Positions 9,476 through 20,600 of a stretch of 64,000 nt of DNA are shown in pieces; within the stretch, counting starts at the first letter, position 1, and each line of letters starts with the position of its first letter. The stretch covers positions 105,448,099 through 105,512,098 of the forward strand of contig CP092863.1 in NCBI GenBank assembly GCA_030710605.1. The letters run 5' to 3'. Both the position numbers and the translations under genes were made by a program. Below the pieces are notes generated by a model, which was not told where the DNA came from, ran no database searches, and saw only the letters and a program-made list of their open reading frames with translations. Origin of the DNA: Cordylochernes scorpioides. Taxonomy: Eukaryota; Arthropoda; Arachnida; Pseudoscorpiones; Chernetidae.

Positions 9476-10206
9476 CATTCATGAACAAAACTCAAAGAAG
9501 TAGAAATACTTTGATATCACCGGTCGTCTAATGTTGTTTAAGGAGACAGAGGCTGTTCACACTTGGTTATCTCGTGGGTCTTCAATAAAGGTCGCGGTAA
9601 TATCTTTCAGTGTTATTGTCTCGGTCACGATATACATGCTAAAAGGTGCAACTTCCTTAAGTTTTGTCCATGAGTGTATCTTTCAGAGTTGTTGTCTGAA
9701 TACCGATATACATGCTGAAAGGTACAACTTCCTTAAGTTTTGTCCATGAGTGTATCTTTCATAGTTATTGTCTGAATCCCGATATACATGCTAAAAGGTA
9801 CAACTTCCTTAAGTTTTGTCCATGAGTGTATCTTTCAGAGTTATTGTCTATATCCCGATATACACGCTAAAAGGTACAACTTCCTTAAGTTTTATCCATG
9901 AGTGTAACTTTCAGAGTTATTGTCTAAATACCGATATACATGCTGAAAAGTACAACTTCCTTATTTTGTCCATGAGTGTATCTTTCAGAGATATTGTCTG
10001 AATCCCGATATACATGCTAAAAGGTACAACTTCCTTAAGTTTTGTCCATGAGTGTATCTTTCAGAGTTATTGTCTGAATACCGATATACATGCTGAAAGG
10101 TACAACTTCCTTAAGTTTTGTCCATGAGTGAATCTTTCATAGTTATTGTCTGAATTCCGATATACATGCTAAAAGGTACAACCTTCTTAAGTTTTGTCTA
10201 TGAGTG
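9476..10206. mobile_element. CACTCATGG MITE with eight tandem units
   Basis: The left end (CATTCATGAACAAAAC) is decayed. The unique segment with CACCGGTCGTC follows, then about eight 76-bp units in the orientation CATGAGTGTATC (starts near 9669, 9745, 9821, 9897, 9971, 10047, 10123). The element ends in GAGTG followed by TA (10207-10208). One unit is 74 bp through a small deletion. Open frames here are only satellite read-through. Confidence 0.7.
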
Positions 10207-10496
10207 TACGTACCTACTTGTTGCAGACCTAAGATAACAATGTCAAATATACAGTTTCAGTTTAATCCAAAAGGTTTATAGTTAAGACGAAGGATATATT
10301 CACAATATTTAACAAGTTCTGTAGACTATCTCCACTATTGCGTACCTAACCCCTCTAATGAATTGTAAATTCTAACTTTAATTTCTTTAATTTAGTGGTT
10401 GTAAATAATCTATATTTCCTTCATACACATATAAAATTAGTGGTTGATCATAAAAACATATTAAATTCTGAAGATAATTTGTAGGCTGGAAGCCAC

Positions 10497-10595
10497 ATCA
10501 ACCAATGGTTTATTTAACTCCTGACTTTTCATCATTCCCCTGAAGACAAGAAGTCCCTGAACTGTTGGGAGTTGAGATAAACTATTGGTTGCTGT
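10497..10595. repeat. Short inverted repeat
   Basis: CATCAACCAATGGTTTATTT and its near-inverse AAACTATTGGTTGCTG flank about 40 bp. It is a hairpin-forming MITE or foldback fragment of unknown family. Confidence 0.45.
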
Positions 10596-10768
10596 GTTGT
10601 TCTCTGAAATATAACAAATGTTATTGATTGACCAAAACTATTTTTAAAACTTTTCTCTCATAAATATTACTGTAAAACGAAAATTCAAGTGATTTATCAC
10701 TCTCTCTCTCTCTAATAAATAAACGATTTGTATTTGTATATATATATATTGTTTTTTTAAAACACATA

Positions 10769-11610
10769 TCCCTCATGGACAAAATTAAAGAAAGAATTTG
10801 TACATTTTGGCATATATATCGGGATTCAAATAAAAACTCTGAAAGATACACTCATGGACAAAACTTAAGAAAGTTGTACCTTTTAGCATGTATATCGGTA
10901 TTCAGACAATAACTCTGAAAGATACACTCATGGACAAAATTTAAGGATGTTGTACCTTTTAGCATGTATATCGGGATTCAGACAATAACTCTGAAAGATA
11001 CACTCATGGCCAAAACTTAAGGAAGTTGTACCTTTTAGCATGTATATCGGGATTCAGACAATAACTCTGAAAGATACACTCATGGACAAAACTTAAGGAA
11101 GTTGTACCTTTTAGCATGTATATCGGGATTCAGACAATAACTCTGAAAGATACACTCATGGACAAAACTTAAGGAAGTTGTACCTTTTAGCATGTATATC
11201 GGTATTCAGACAATAACTCTGAAAGATACACTCATGGACAAAATTTAAGGATGTTGTACCTTTTAGCATGTATATCGGGATTCAGACAATAACTCTGAAA
11301 GATACACTCATGGACAAAACTTAAGGAAGTTGTACCTTTTAGCATGTATATCGGGATTCAGACAATAACTCTGAAAGATACACTCATGGACAAAACTTAA
11401 GGAAGTTGTACCTTTTAGCATGTATATCGGGATTCAGACAATAACTCTGAAAGATACACTCATGGACAAAACTTAAGGAAGTTGTACCTTTTAGCATGTA
11501 TATCGGGATTCAGACAATAACTCTGAAAGATACACTCATGGACAAAACTTAAGGAAGTTGTACCTTTTAGCATGTATATCGGGATTCAGACAATAACTCT
11601 AAAAGATATG
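10769..11610. repeat. 76-bp satellite array
   Basis: Eleven units start at 10769, 10845, 10921 and so on at an exact 76-bp step to 11529, then a partial unit. Each unit begins with the MITE terminal sequence (GATACACTCATGGACAAAAC) and contains TGTATATCGGGATTCAGAC. Two variants (GGATGTTG at 10945 and 11249; GGTATTCAG at 10901 and 11205) recur 304 bp apart, so a four-unit block was duplicated as a whole. Confidence 0.85.
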
Positions 11611-11869
11611 TAAATATTTAAATACTATTTCAAAATAATATTTAATTTTCAACCATGGAATATGCTAATTAATTTGTATATTTCATGCCGAAACTACGAC
11701 AATAACTTTTTCCAGACCTAAACCTATCAAAGTGTTTCAACCGGATAGAACAGATGTTGTAAAAGTCTACACGGAATTATTACACGAATATTTATTTTTT
11801 ATTATTTATAAATATTATATATATGAAAAATAGTACAAAAGTGAATTTGTACTTGGATCAGGTGGATAA

Positions 11870-12125
11870 ATTGAAAAAAAGGGCATTTCCTGACCGTACA
11901 ACTAAAAGTTGCTGATGGCTTGCGCCATCTATCGGAATAAATATCAACTAATCGTTGATTTTTTATTATTCCAGTAGGTGGTTAGATTTTCTTGATTGAT
12001 AAAGAAACAGCATTTGGCCAATTCTGGAATAATTAAAAAATCAACGATTATTTGATATTTATTCCGATAGATGGCGCAAGCCATCAGCAACTTTTAATTG
12101 CACGATCAGAAAATGCCCCTTTTCT
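11870..12125. repeat. FB-B related foldback, no ribozyme
   Basis: Inverted halves begin GGGCATTTCCTGACCGTAC and end GATCAGAAAATGCCC. Both contain GATGGCGCAAGCCATC (or its inverse), and ATCAACTAATCGTTGATT lies between. It looks like a head-to-head dimer of the 3' part of the element at 9055. Confidence 0.55.
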
Positions 12126-12614
12126 ACACATATATCTTTTCATATATATAAACATAAAAGTTTCCATATTCAATAAGGGAAGAGGATATAAAGAAAGGTA
12201 GAGAAATAAACACAGAGTAAATAGAACTCACAGATTAATTAATTACAATAATAAATATATCAGGTCCATGGCAACACTGGATTATTCGGGGCAGACGAAA
12301 TTAGGAATGTTATCCTATAACGGGACATGGAATTTAGTCGTGTGTTTATTTATTTCGTTTTTTTCCCCAAAAAAAAATTCCGGTCCCAATTTAGAGCATT
12401 GGAGATATTTACCTTTTTCCTCTCTTTTTTTTCATTAAATATTGGATGATTTGTTATTATTTCTCTTTCCCGAGGAAATAGAGTCGTTTTCTGATAAATC
12501 TATATATACATAGAGAATTCCATAATGTGTTTGTTTACTGATACAACGTGTGAAATAGGTTGGTATTTCTTTTCTGTGAATAATAAATTGCCTATATTAT
12601 GATGCATTAGCGCG

Positions 12615-12821
12615 CAATCTGTTATCAAAATTCGAAACTATTATAGACGTGTATGATTATTTTTTTAAATAAACAATTTCTAATGTCTTTACTGCAATGG
12701 AACCACTGATGAGCCAGGCCCTCCAATTAATTTTTCCATTGCAGTAAGAGCAGTATAAATTGTTTTATTTTTAAAAAGAATCATATGCGTTTATAATAGT
12801 TTAAAATTTTGATTGCTTTAT
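12615..12821. repeat. FB-C foldback, shortened
   Basis: Arms with TTTACTGCAATGG and CCATTGCAGTAAG enclose only AACCACTGATGAGCCAGGCC, which is the CTGATGA strand of the hammerhead; the other two strands are missing. Confidence 0.6.
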
Positions 12822-12944
12822 ATAAATAAACGCATTTGTTTGTAAATACAAAGATAATATCGTTTTTTTTATTTAAAATAAAATAATCTTCATTTTTAAT
12901 AATTAGTAAACATTATGTGTGTGTCGGATAGATATCACTGATAT

Positions 12945-13025
12945 GCGTCCATGACCGGTGACATCAAAAACTTTCCAAAGTTTTATCAAAGACTTTCCAC
13001 TTCCTTAAGTTTTTTCATGAGTGTA
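12945..13025. repeat. CACTCATGG MITE end fragment
   Basis: Contains GACCGGTGACATCAAA and ACTTTCCACTTCCTTAAG, then TCATGAGTGTAG. This is the unique right end of the MITE without any satellite unit. Confidence 0.55.
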
Positions 13026-13127
13026 GATGATACGCTAATGCTTAATGTTATTTAGATGGTGTTATTACAGATAAATTCCTGTACTTTCACAATGTATATG
13101 TGTATATATGCATTTATATATAATACC

Positions 13128-13300
13128 GTTAAACCTGTCTATAGCGCCCCCTCTCTATAGCGCCTCCCTCTTTATAGCACCCGATTTTAAATACGTAGTA
13201 CGATGCAATTTACATTAAAAGTGACCTGTTTATAGCACCCCCTCTTTATAGCACCCTATTTTGGTGAGTTCCGAGAGGGGGCGCTATAGACAGGTTTTAC
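13128..13300. mobile_element. MITE with CCTGTCTATAGCGCCCC ends
   Basis: Terminal inverted repeats AAACCTGTCTATAGCGCCCC (left) and GGGGCGCTATAGACAGGTTT (right) match over about 25 bp. The interior repeats the motif TTTATAGCACCC. The ends resemble pogo/Tigger-type termini; there is no coding capacity. Confidence 0.65.
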
Positions 13301-13334
13301 TATATAAAAATAAATGAACATATATAACATTGAA

Positions 13335-13560
13335 AAGAAGGGGCATTTCCTGATCGTGCAACTAAAAGTTTCTGATGGCTTGCGCCATCTATCGGAATAA
13401 ATATCAACTAATCGTTGATTTTTAATTATTCCAGAATTGGTTAATTCCAGAATTTATTAATCAAAAAACGGTATTTGGCCAATTCTGAAATAATTGAAAA
13501 AATCAACGAATAGTTGATATATATTCCGATAGATGGCGCACCATCAAGAAATGCCCTTTT
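13335..13560. repeat. FB-B related foldback
   Basis: Same family as 11870: GGGCATTTCCTGATCGTGC at the left, inverted TTCCGATAGATGGCGC at the right, around a TTGATTAATT-rich centre. Confidence 0.5.
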
Positions 13561-13654
13561 TATCAATTTATCCACCTGATCCAAGTACAAATTCACTTTT
13601 GTACTATTTCTTTTTTCATATATAACTTTATGATACATTAGCGCGCCATCTGTT

Positions 13655-13905
13655 ATGAAAATTCGAAACTATTATAGACGTGTATGATTCTTTTTAAAAA
13701 TAAAACAATTTCTACTGTCCTTACTGCAATGGAAAAATTAATGGGAGGGTCTCACTCATCAGTGGTGAACCCTCCCAGCGGTTTCGCCAGTTTAATGAGA
13801 GGGTTCACCACTGATGAGCCAGGCCCTTCCATTAATTTTTTCATTGCAGTAAGGACAGTAGAAATTGCATTTTTTTTATCATACGCATCTATAATAGTTT
13901 CGAAT
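13655..13905. repeat. FB-C foldback, rearranged copy
   Basis: Arms CTTACTGCAATGG and CATTGCAGTAAGG flank two S2-type hairpins pointing at each other: GGGAGGGTCTCACTCATCAG on the left and GAGAGGGTTCACCACTGATG on the right. The GAAA strand survives (complement GGTTTCGCCAG) but the cleavage-site strand has been replaced by the second hairpin. Confidence 0.6.
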
Positions 13906-14092
13906 ATATAACTTAGTTAAAATAAAAAAAGGAAAATTTCTGAAAATAAAATAGAAAAAAATATTTAACACAAAGCAATAACGCGCCATCTATACATATA
14001 AAATAAAAGGATTTAAAAGCGCGAATGTTTCTTTTATACATAAAACGAACTTCTACTGTCCTTACTGCGATGAAAAAATATATTGGGAGGGC

Positions 14093-14151
14093 TTGGCTCA
14101 TCAGTGGTGAACCCTCCCAGCGGTTTCGCCAATTTAATCCACCAGACCGCT
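14093..14151 (-). ncRNA. Hammerhead core in non-standard strand order (copy B)
   Basis: Mirror copy of 14665-14723: AGCGGT, C, TGGTGGA, TTAAA, TTGGC, GAAA, CCGCT, GGGAGGG, TTCACCA, CTGATGA, GCCAA. All three stems pair completely (one G-U in stem I). Confidence 0.5.
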
Positions 14152-14664
14152 TCTCAGAGCTCTAATATTGTATTGGATCATTCTGCTTTTATATGCTACA
14201 CTGAAGGATGGAATCTTAGAAATGGTTTTCAAGTAAACTATGGACATAAGCTTATAGGACAGTAGAATTGCATTCAAATATTTGCTTCGAGCAATGCTCT
14301 TCAGCAAACTATAAAGACAAGGCCATAAGGAATAAATTAACACAAAGCAATAACGCGCCATCTATACATATAAAATAAAAGGATTTAAAAGCGCGAATGT
14401 TTCTTTTATACATAAAACGAACTTCTACTGTCCTTACTGCGATGAAAAAATATATTGGCGCGTTATTGCTTTGTGTTAATTTATTCCTTATGGCCTTGTC
14501 TTTATAGTTTGCTGAAGAGAATTGCTCGAAGCAAATATTTGAATGCAATTCTACTGTCCTATAAGCTTATGTCCATAGTTTACTTGAAAACCATTTCTAA
14601 GATTCCATCCTTCAGTGTAGCATATAAAAGCAGAATGATCCAATACAATATTAGAGCTCTGAGA

Positions 14665-14723
14665 AGCGGTCTGGTGGATTAAATTGGCGAAACCGCTGGG
14701 AGGGTTCACCACTGATGAGCCAA
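14665..14723 (+). ncRNA. Hammerhead core in non-standard strand order (copy C)
   Basis: Stem III strand AGCGGT (14665-14670), cleavage base C14671, stem I strand TGGTGGA (14672-14678), TTAAA, stem II strand TTGGC (14684-14688), GAAA (14689-14692), CCGCT (14693-14697), GGGAGGG (14698-14704), TTCACCA (14705-14711), CTGATGA (14712-14718), GCCAA (14719-14723), then CCCTCCC (14725-14731). Stem III is 6 bp, stem I 7 bp and stem II 5 bp. GGGAGGG/CCCTCCC closes a hairpin that displays the CTGATGA strand as its loop. The G10.1-C11.1 and A15.1-U16.1 pairs and the GTC site sit where the hammerhead fold needs them. The connection between strands is not that of types I, II or III. Confidence 0.55.
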
Positions 14724-14819
14724 GCCCTCCCAATATATTTTTTCATCGCAGTAAGGACAGTAGAAGTTCGTTTTATGTATAAAAGAAACATTCGCGCTTT
14801 TAAATCCTTTTATTTTATA

Positions 14820-15574
14820 GAAAAAATAATGTTAAAATAAGTTTACACCATCTTTCTAACGCTCCACTGTCTGTAAAACTATTTAAAGACTTCAAAACAT
14901 TAAGTTGAGGCAATCATTTAAAAGAGAGAAAATAAAAGCATTACTTACAGATATATCTTCCAATTGACAAGTTAAAATTGGAATAATTAATGGTACAAAC
15001 GGCTTTATTAATTGACAAAACAAGCGAACACTATTGATCGTCTGCTTATAATTACCAATCTTCAGCTTTTAAATAAAAATCACTTTTCCAATTCTCTTAG
15101 AAAAGGGGGTTTGAAGCCATTAATACAAATTGGCAACCCTGAAAATTATCCGCATTACATTGTGTGTGTGTGACCTCAATATTTCTTTTTATGTATTTTA
15201 CAAAAAAAAAAATTGGCTTCCATTAAATTTTGAAACTTGATAGGCCGCATAAATTTTTGATCTTTTTTTTTTATTCTGAAAATTTATCGATTATTTTATA
15301 ATGACTATCATTATTATAATTTGAGAAAGTTGGGGAAGAGTTTTTGATGGATTAATTTAGGTATTAGGTTGATTAAGTATTAATCATACAAAACGATCAC
15401 GTTTATCTCTCTTATTTTCTTTATCTATATAAAGGCTAAAAATGTACAGAAGAGATAGAGAAAAGGCTAAATGAAGAATGAGATAGAGAAGCTGACTTGC
15501 TATTAATTTTTTAAAAATAGAAATAAGTTGTATGTCATTTATTTATAAAGCTAATATAAATATTCTTAATATAA
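14820..15574. other. No gene recognised
   Basis: AT-rich sequence with no element boundary that I can define. A pair of TTGACAAGTTAAAATTGG / TTAATTGACAAAAC words near 14960-15030 suggests a decayed inverted repeat, but too little remains to name it. Confidence 0.4.
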
Positions 15575-15715
15575 TTGTTTTGAAAATAGAGCAATCCATG
15601 GATAAATCTTCAATTAAAATGGCATATATTGGATCAAAATATCATTTATTTTACCAATATTTCTGTTGGCTGAACGCCAACCTTTATCAAGGTGTTATAT
15701 GTTATTGTTTAAATA
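15575..15715. repeat. FB-A fragment, reversed
   Basis: Starts with the tail TTTTGAAAATAGAGCAATCC, then GGCATATATTGGATCAAA, TTTTACCAATATTTC, GTTGGCTGAACGCCAAC and CCTTTATCAAGGTG. It is a single arm of the family. Confidence 0.6.
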
Positions 15716-16465
15716 ATCAGAGCATCATCATCACTGATTATAGTATTCATTATATTATCATAGATATGTAAATAGGAGAGCTTAAAAAGACTATGCAAAT
15801 TGATATGGAGACAATAAAATTAAATCTTTAATATAGGACCAACGAGCAAACAATTCTTTCTCTTACCATAAAAACTTTGTATTGAAAATATGAAAAAATA
15901 AAATAAAAAAATTACTATCAGAATAAGTTAAATATATTCTTATATTAATTATTCTGACTTTTTTCATTAACTAAATGTCCCCCTTCTCCACCTTCTTTGT
16001 ATTCTGTAGAAATTATTTTACTGTAATATGATGACACTATACGCGCTGAGTTTGTTTATACAAAATGTAATGCCTTGACAAAGGTTGGTATTCAGCCAAT
16101 TGTTTCCGGGGATGAGTTTCTTGTTTCATTTTATATTTTCTTCTCAAGCTTTCGGATCTTACAACCCCTTCTACAAAGGTATATGAGAAAGGTTTGTAAA
16201 ACTCGAAAGCTTGAGAAGAAATTATATTACTCTATTTGTGCCTATGTGCAAATTGAACAAGGACGACGATGATAATGAAGACTTATCTTTTCTCTCGACG
16301 CCATCTTCAAATCATCTCTCGTCTGCTCAGCATGATCTTCATTCTAACAAAGGTTCGTGGAAATCTATTTTTCATATGGAGCTGTTATCATTTTGACTTC
16401 CATGTTGATTATTTCTCAAATATTCTGCGAAATAAAGCGTAAAGTTAGTTTCCCTTTTTTATACA
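15716..16465. other. Decayed repeat DNA before the BEL element
   Basis: Holds an FB-A-like scrap (GACAAAGGTTGGTATTCAGCC, 16079-16099) and an inverted pair TCTTCTCAAGCTTTCG / CGAAAGCTTGAGAAG (16139-16222), the latter resembling the CGAAAGCTTG words of Penelope-type ends at 48.1, 53.8 and 59.8 kb. Short open frames here have no recognisable product. Confidence 0.45.
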
Positions 16466-16780
16466 TGTTTAAATTTATATTTTGATTTTGTAATTATTAT
16501 TATTATCTTAAATTCATAGAAGCATTTTCTAGCATTGTATATTCAATCTTTTTATCATCATCACTTTAGTTTTGTTTACATTATTATTATAGCATAGTTA
16601 GCAAATAGGTTTAGTAACAATAGATTTCTTTCTTTGCTTTGTTCCCTTTTTTAATCAATAAATTAAATTGGAATAAGGAGTCATATTCAACTCAATTCAA
16701 ACCAAAGGAAACATCATCGATTCATTTTGCAACAAGTGAAAACTACATAAGCCTATTCAACTTCATCACATTTTCATACA
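16466..16780 (+). repeat. BEL 5' LTR
   Basis: 315 bp, TGTTTAAATT...TTCATACA. It matches 26429-26743 except for C/A near 16761. It is followed directly by the primer-binding site. Confidence 0.95.
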
Positions 16781-17445
16781 TTGGTCCCTCGAGCACGGAT
16801 AGAAGCCTGATAAGGTAAGTCAAAAGTCAACCTCATGGATCCAGAAACTGAAATAAGACGAATCAAAAGACTAGGTCTTAATTTAGGAAAATTGGCAAAG
16901 GAGATAGAAGAAAATGCGGCCGATTGTTTTGAACTCGATGCAATATTAAAAAAGATCCTGAAGATTAAACAACAGTTAGAGCAAGCCTATGAATATTTTA
17001 TAGGGATAAGGGACACAGACGAACTTTTATTAGAAATAGAGGAATTAACAGATAAATACTGTAAAATAGAGGTGAAAATTCTTCGTTTTACTCAACATAT
17101 TCACAATGATGCAAATTTACCTTTAAGTAACAATGCAGTTAATAACAATTATGCTAATTTGCCTAAATTAGAATTACCTTTTTTTGATGGAAAATTAGAA
17201 AATTGGATTTCGTTTTCTAATGTTTTTAAAACTACTATTATTGATAATAGTCAATTAACAAACATAGTTAAATTACAGTATTTGAAGACTTGTCTGAAAG
17301 GAAAGGCTTTAATACTTGTTAATCATATACCAATAACCGAAAATAATTTTGTTTTGGCTTGGGATTTATTGGAAAAAATATATGACAATAAAAGGGACTT
17401 GATATTTAACCTAATACAAAGAATAATAGATCTACCTAAGCTAAC

Positions 17446-17632
17446 TGTTAAAATGGCAATTCTCTCGGATTTCATGATATAATTGTTTTGACCAGTGACC
17501 GGTTACTCTGTGGTGTGTTGCGGTGTATATATAGATGGATGTCTTAGTTAGTTAGTTGTGTTATCTTACCGTGATCGGTTCAATAAAATCCTCCGGTGTT
17601 CAGTGCCCTCTCATATCTTCCTTTTTTCAACA
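17446..17632 (+). repeat. Copia 5' LTR
   Basis: 187 bp. Contains TATATATA (near 17529) and CAATAAAA (near 17581), plausible TATA and polyadenylation signals. Confidence 0.9.
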
Positions 17633-17687
17633 GGTTATGGGCCCAGGATTACTTTAAAGAAATTATAGCATCAAGAAAGTATTCAAA

Positions 17688-20600
17688 ATGTCAAGCCTTT
17701 ATCAAATAGAAAAATTAAATTCTGAAAATTTTGAAACATGGAAGATGCAAATGAAAATGATTCTAATTCATTCCGAACTTTGGGATTATGCAAATAGCAT
17801 AAGAATCAAGCCTGAAACCGAAGTAGAATCTGCTGCATGGGAGAAGAATGACCAGAAGGCGCTAGCAACTATAGTTCTAAGTTTAAGTCCTCCAGAGATA
17901 ATACACGTGAAGAGATGTAAAACTTCTGCAGAGGCATGGAAGCTTTTAAATGATGTGCATCAGCCAAAAGGGCCTGCAACTAAGGTTTTCCTTACGAAAC
18001 AGTTGATCCTCTTGAAGATGAATCCTAATGAAAGGCTGCAGGATTACCTTAACAAGTTCAGCAGTTTAGCTGACAGGCTGAGTGAAATGGATGCTCAAGT
18101 CCCAGAAGACTTCCTTTCTATCCTTTTATTATGTAGCCTTCCAGAGAGTTATGAAGGATTTAGAACTGCCATTGAAACTAGGGACAAGTTGCCGAACTTT
18201 GAAACTTTAAAAGTGAAAATGCTGGAGGAGGAAATTAGGCAAACTCAATTGAACGGCACAACTAATACCGAACAAGCTTTCCTTGGAAACCCAGAGAGAA
18301 AGATTTTTCCCAGCACATCAAAACCAAAGCCAAAGGGATTCCCATTTAGCTGCCACTTCTGTAGAAAAAAGGGACATAAAGCTGCCGACTGCAGAAAAAG
18401 AAAGTCCAGGAACCCTAAAAATGAAATGGTTTCGTCCTTTGGGACAAAATATTTGAGCAAACTTGGCGCAAATGAATGGTGTCTGGATAGTGGCGCAACT
18501 GCCCACATGTGCAGCTCAAGAGACTCATTCGATCATTTTGAGGAGACTGCACCAGTGAAAATTACACTGGCCAATGGTGGATTCATTGAAGCTCTGGGAA
18601 AGGGGAAGGTAAAATTGGAATGTTCGGGTAAAAACGGACCTGTAACCTTATCCTTGGAAGACGTGTTATTTGTTCCTGAATTGAACGGCAATTTGTTTTC
18701 CATCAGTAGGTGTACGGGCAAATATAATATCGTAAATTTCAAGTACAGAAAAGCTGAAATAGTGAATTTGCATACAAAAATTTGCATACAGGCCTATGAA
18801 AGGAATGGACTTTACATCTTAAGTCAAATTAATTGTCCTAAGGCATTAGCGACAAGAGAAATTTGCCTAGCTGGAGAGAAAAATTACGAAAAATGGCATA
18901 GTAGATTTGGCCATTTAAATTTACAAGATCTCAAAAAGCTAAAAATGCAAAATATTATTTACGGCCTGCCCAATTTTGATGTTAAAAATTTTAACTGTGA
19001 AGTTTGTTTGAAAGGTAAACAAACAAGGCTACCTTTTCAGAAAGAGTCTTTTACGAGATCAAGGGAACCACTGGAGCTGATCCATACTGATATTTGTGGT
19101 CCCATGAGAACAAAATCATTGGGTGGCGCCCTTTATTTTTCAACATTTATTGATGACTTCTCGGGATTTATCTTCACATTTATAATGAAATCGAGAAGTG
19201 AAGTATTTAAAGGATTTAGAATATTCAAAAATTATGCTGAGAAGCAAACCGGAAAAAGGTTGAAATGTATTAGGAATGATAATGCGCCTGAATACCTTAG
19301 CAAAGAGTTCAAAGATTACCTAGAAGGAGAAGGTATAGGACGTCAGCTCTCTGTAGAATATACACCTCAACAGAACGGTGTCGCTGAAAGAGCGAATAGA
19401 ACTCTACTGGATATGACTAGGTGCTTCATGATCGAAGGTGATTTACCTGAAACTTTATGGGCTGAATTGATACATACATCAACTTTTATCAGAAATAGAT
19501 GCCCGAGAAATAACGATTGTAAAACTCCACATGAGTTATTTACCAAAAGAAAACCTGTAGTTTCTCATTTAAAAATTATAGGAAGTAAATCGTTTGCCGT
19601 GAATAATAGGCCAAATAGATCTAAATTCGCACCTCGCAGTGAGGAATACAAGTTAATAGGGTATTTCACAGAATCTAAGGCATACAGACTTTGGAAGCCT
19701 GGTACACGTACAATTATAAAAAGTAGAGATGTACGTTTTATTGAACCAGAATTATCAAGAATTCGGAATGAAGTCATTGAAATCGATGTTAGTCCACAAA
19801 AAGATCCTTTTGTCAAGGAAATTCCTCTAGTTGAAGAAAAGGGAAGCACGTCCGAAGCTAAATCACAAACTGAAATTGAAAGTGAATCGGATCTAGAGAT
19901 GTCTGATTTAGTGGACGAGCCGTCAGAAAGTGAAGTGGTCATTTCTAGAAGAGGAAGAGGAAGACCAAGGTATATTAGAACGGGAAAACCTGGCCGACCA
20001 AGAAAGGAGTACCCTACAGCCAATTTGTCAACGCAAGAACTTCTAGCGGCGAAATACTTGCCAGATCCAAAAGACGCAGAGGAAGCGCTGTCTGGAAAAG
20101 ATTCTTATTTTTGGAAGAAAGCAATGGAGGAAGAGTTTGATTCCTTGATTGAGAACAAAACTTGGGAATTGGTTGATCCCCCTAAGAATCGAAACATCAT
20201 AGGAACCAAATGGGTATTCAAAACGAAATGCAATAGTGATGGTTCTGTTGAGCGCCATAAGGCTCGCCTGGTAGCAAAAGGCTATTCACAGCAGTACGGA
20301 ATAGACTACGAGGAAACTTTTGCCCCAGTAGTACGCCAAAGTACTATTAGAATGTTTTTAGCCTTGGCTGTTGAATACAACTTGATACTCCATCAGATGG
20401 ACGTTCAATCTGCTTATTTAAATGGAGAAATTAAAGAAGAGATTTATATGACACAGCCGGAAAACTTCGTCTCAAGAAAATATCCAGAGAAGGTATGTCG
20501 ACTCAAGAAGGCCATTTATGGGTTAAAACAAGCTGGAATAGTTTGGCATGAAAAGCTCGACAATGAATTAAAGAATTTGGGACTGAAGCAACTTCAATCT

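Larger units (their letters stand above)
14001..14819. repeat. Near-perfect long inverted repeat of FB-C
   Basis: The arms (about 14001-14352 and 14458-14819) are reverse complements over about 350 bp; I see one or two differences (for example near 14295). The spacer (about 14353-14457) is a third, direct copy of the arm start (TATACATATAAAATAAAAGG...). Each arm holds a full permuted hammerhead. Mirror-image open frames on both strands are a by-product of the symmetry and not genes. A transcript would fold into a hairpin of about 350 bp. Confidence 0.8.

Noticed and set aside
10769-11610. Regular direct repeats resembling a CRISPR array
   Set aside because: Units are contiguous at 76 bp with no unique spacers, the genome is eukaryotic, and the unit equals the end of a MITE.
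14083-14733. Mirror-image open frames of 60-79 codons on both strands
   Set aside because: They are the same sequence read twice because of the inverted repeat; no codon bias and no domain.
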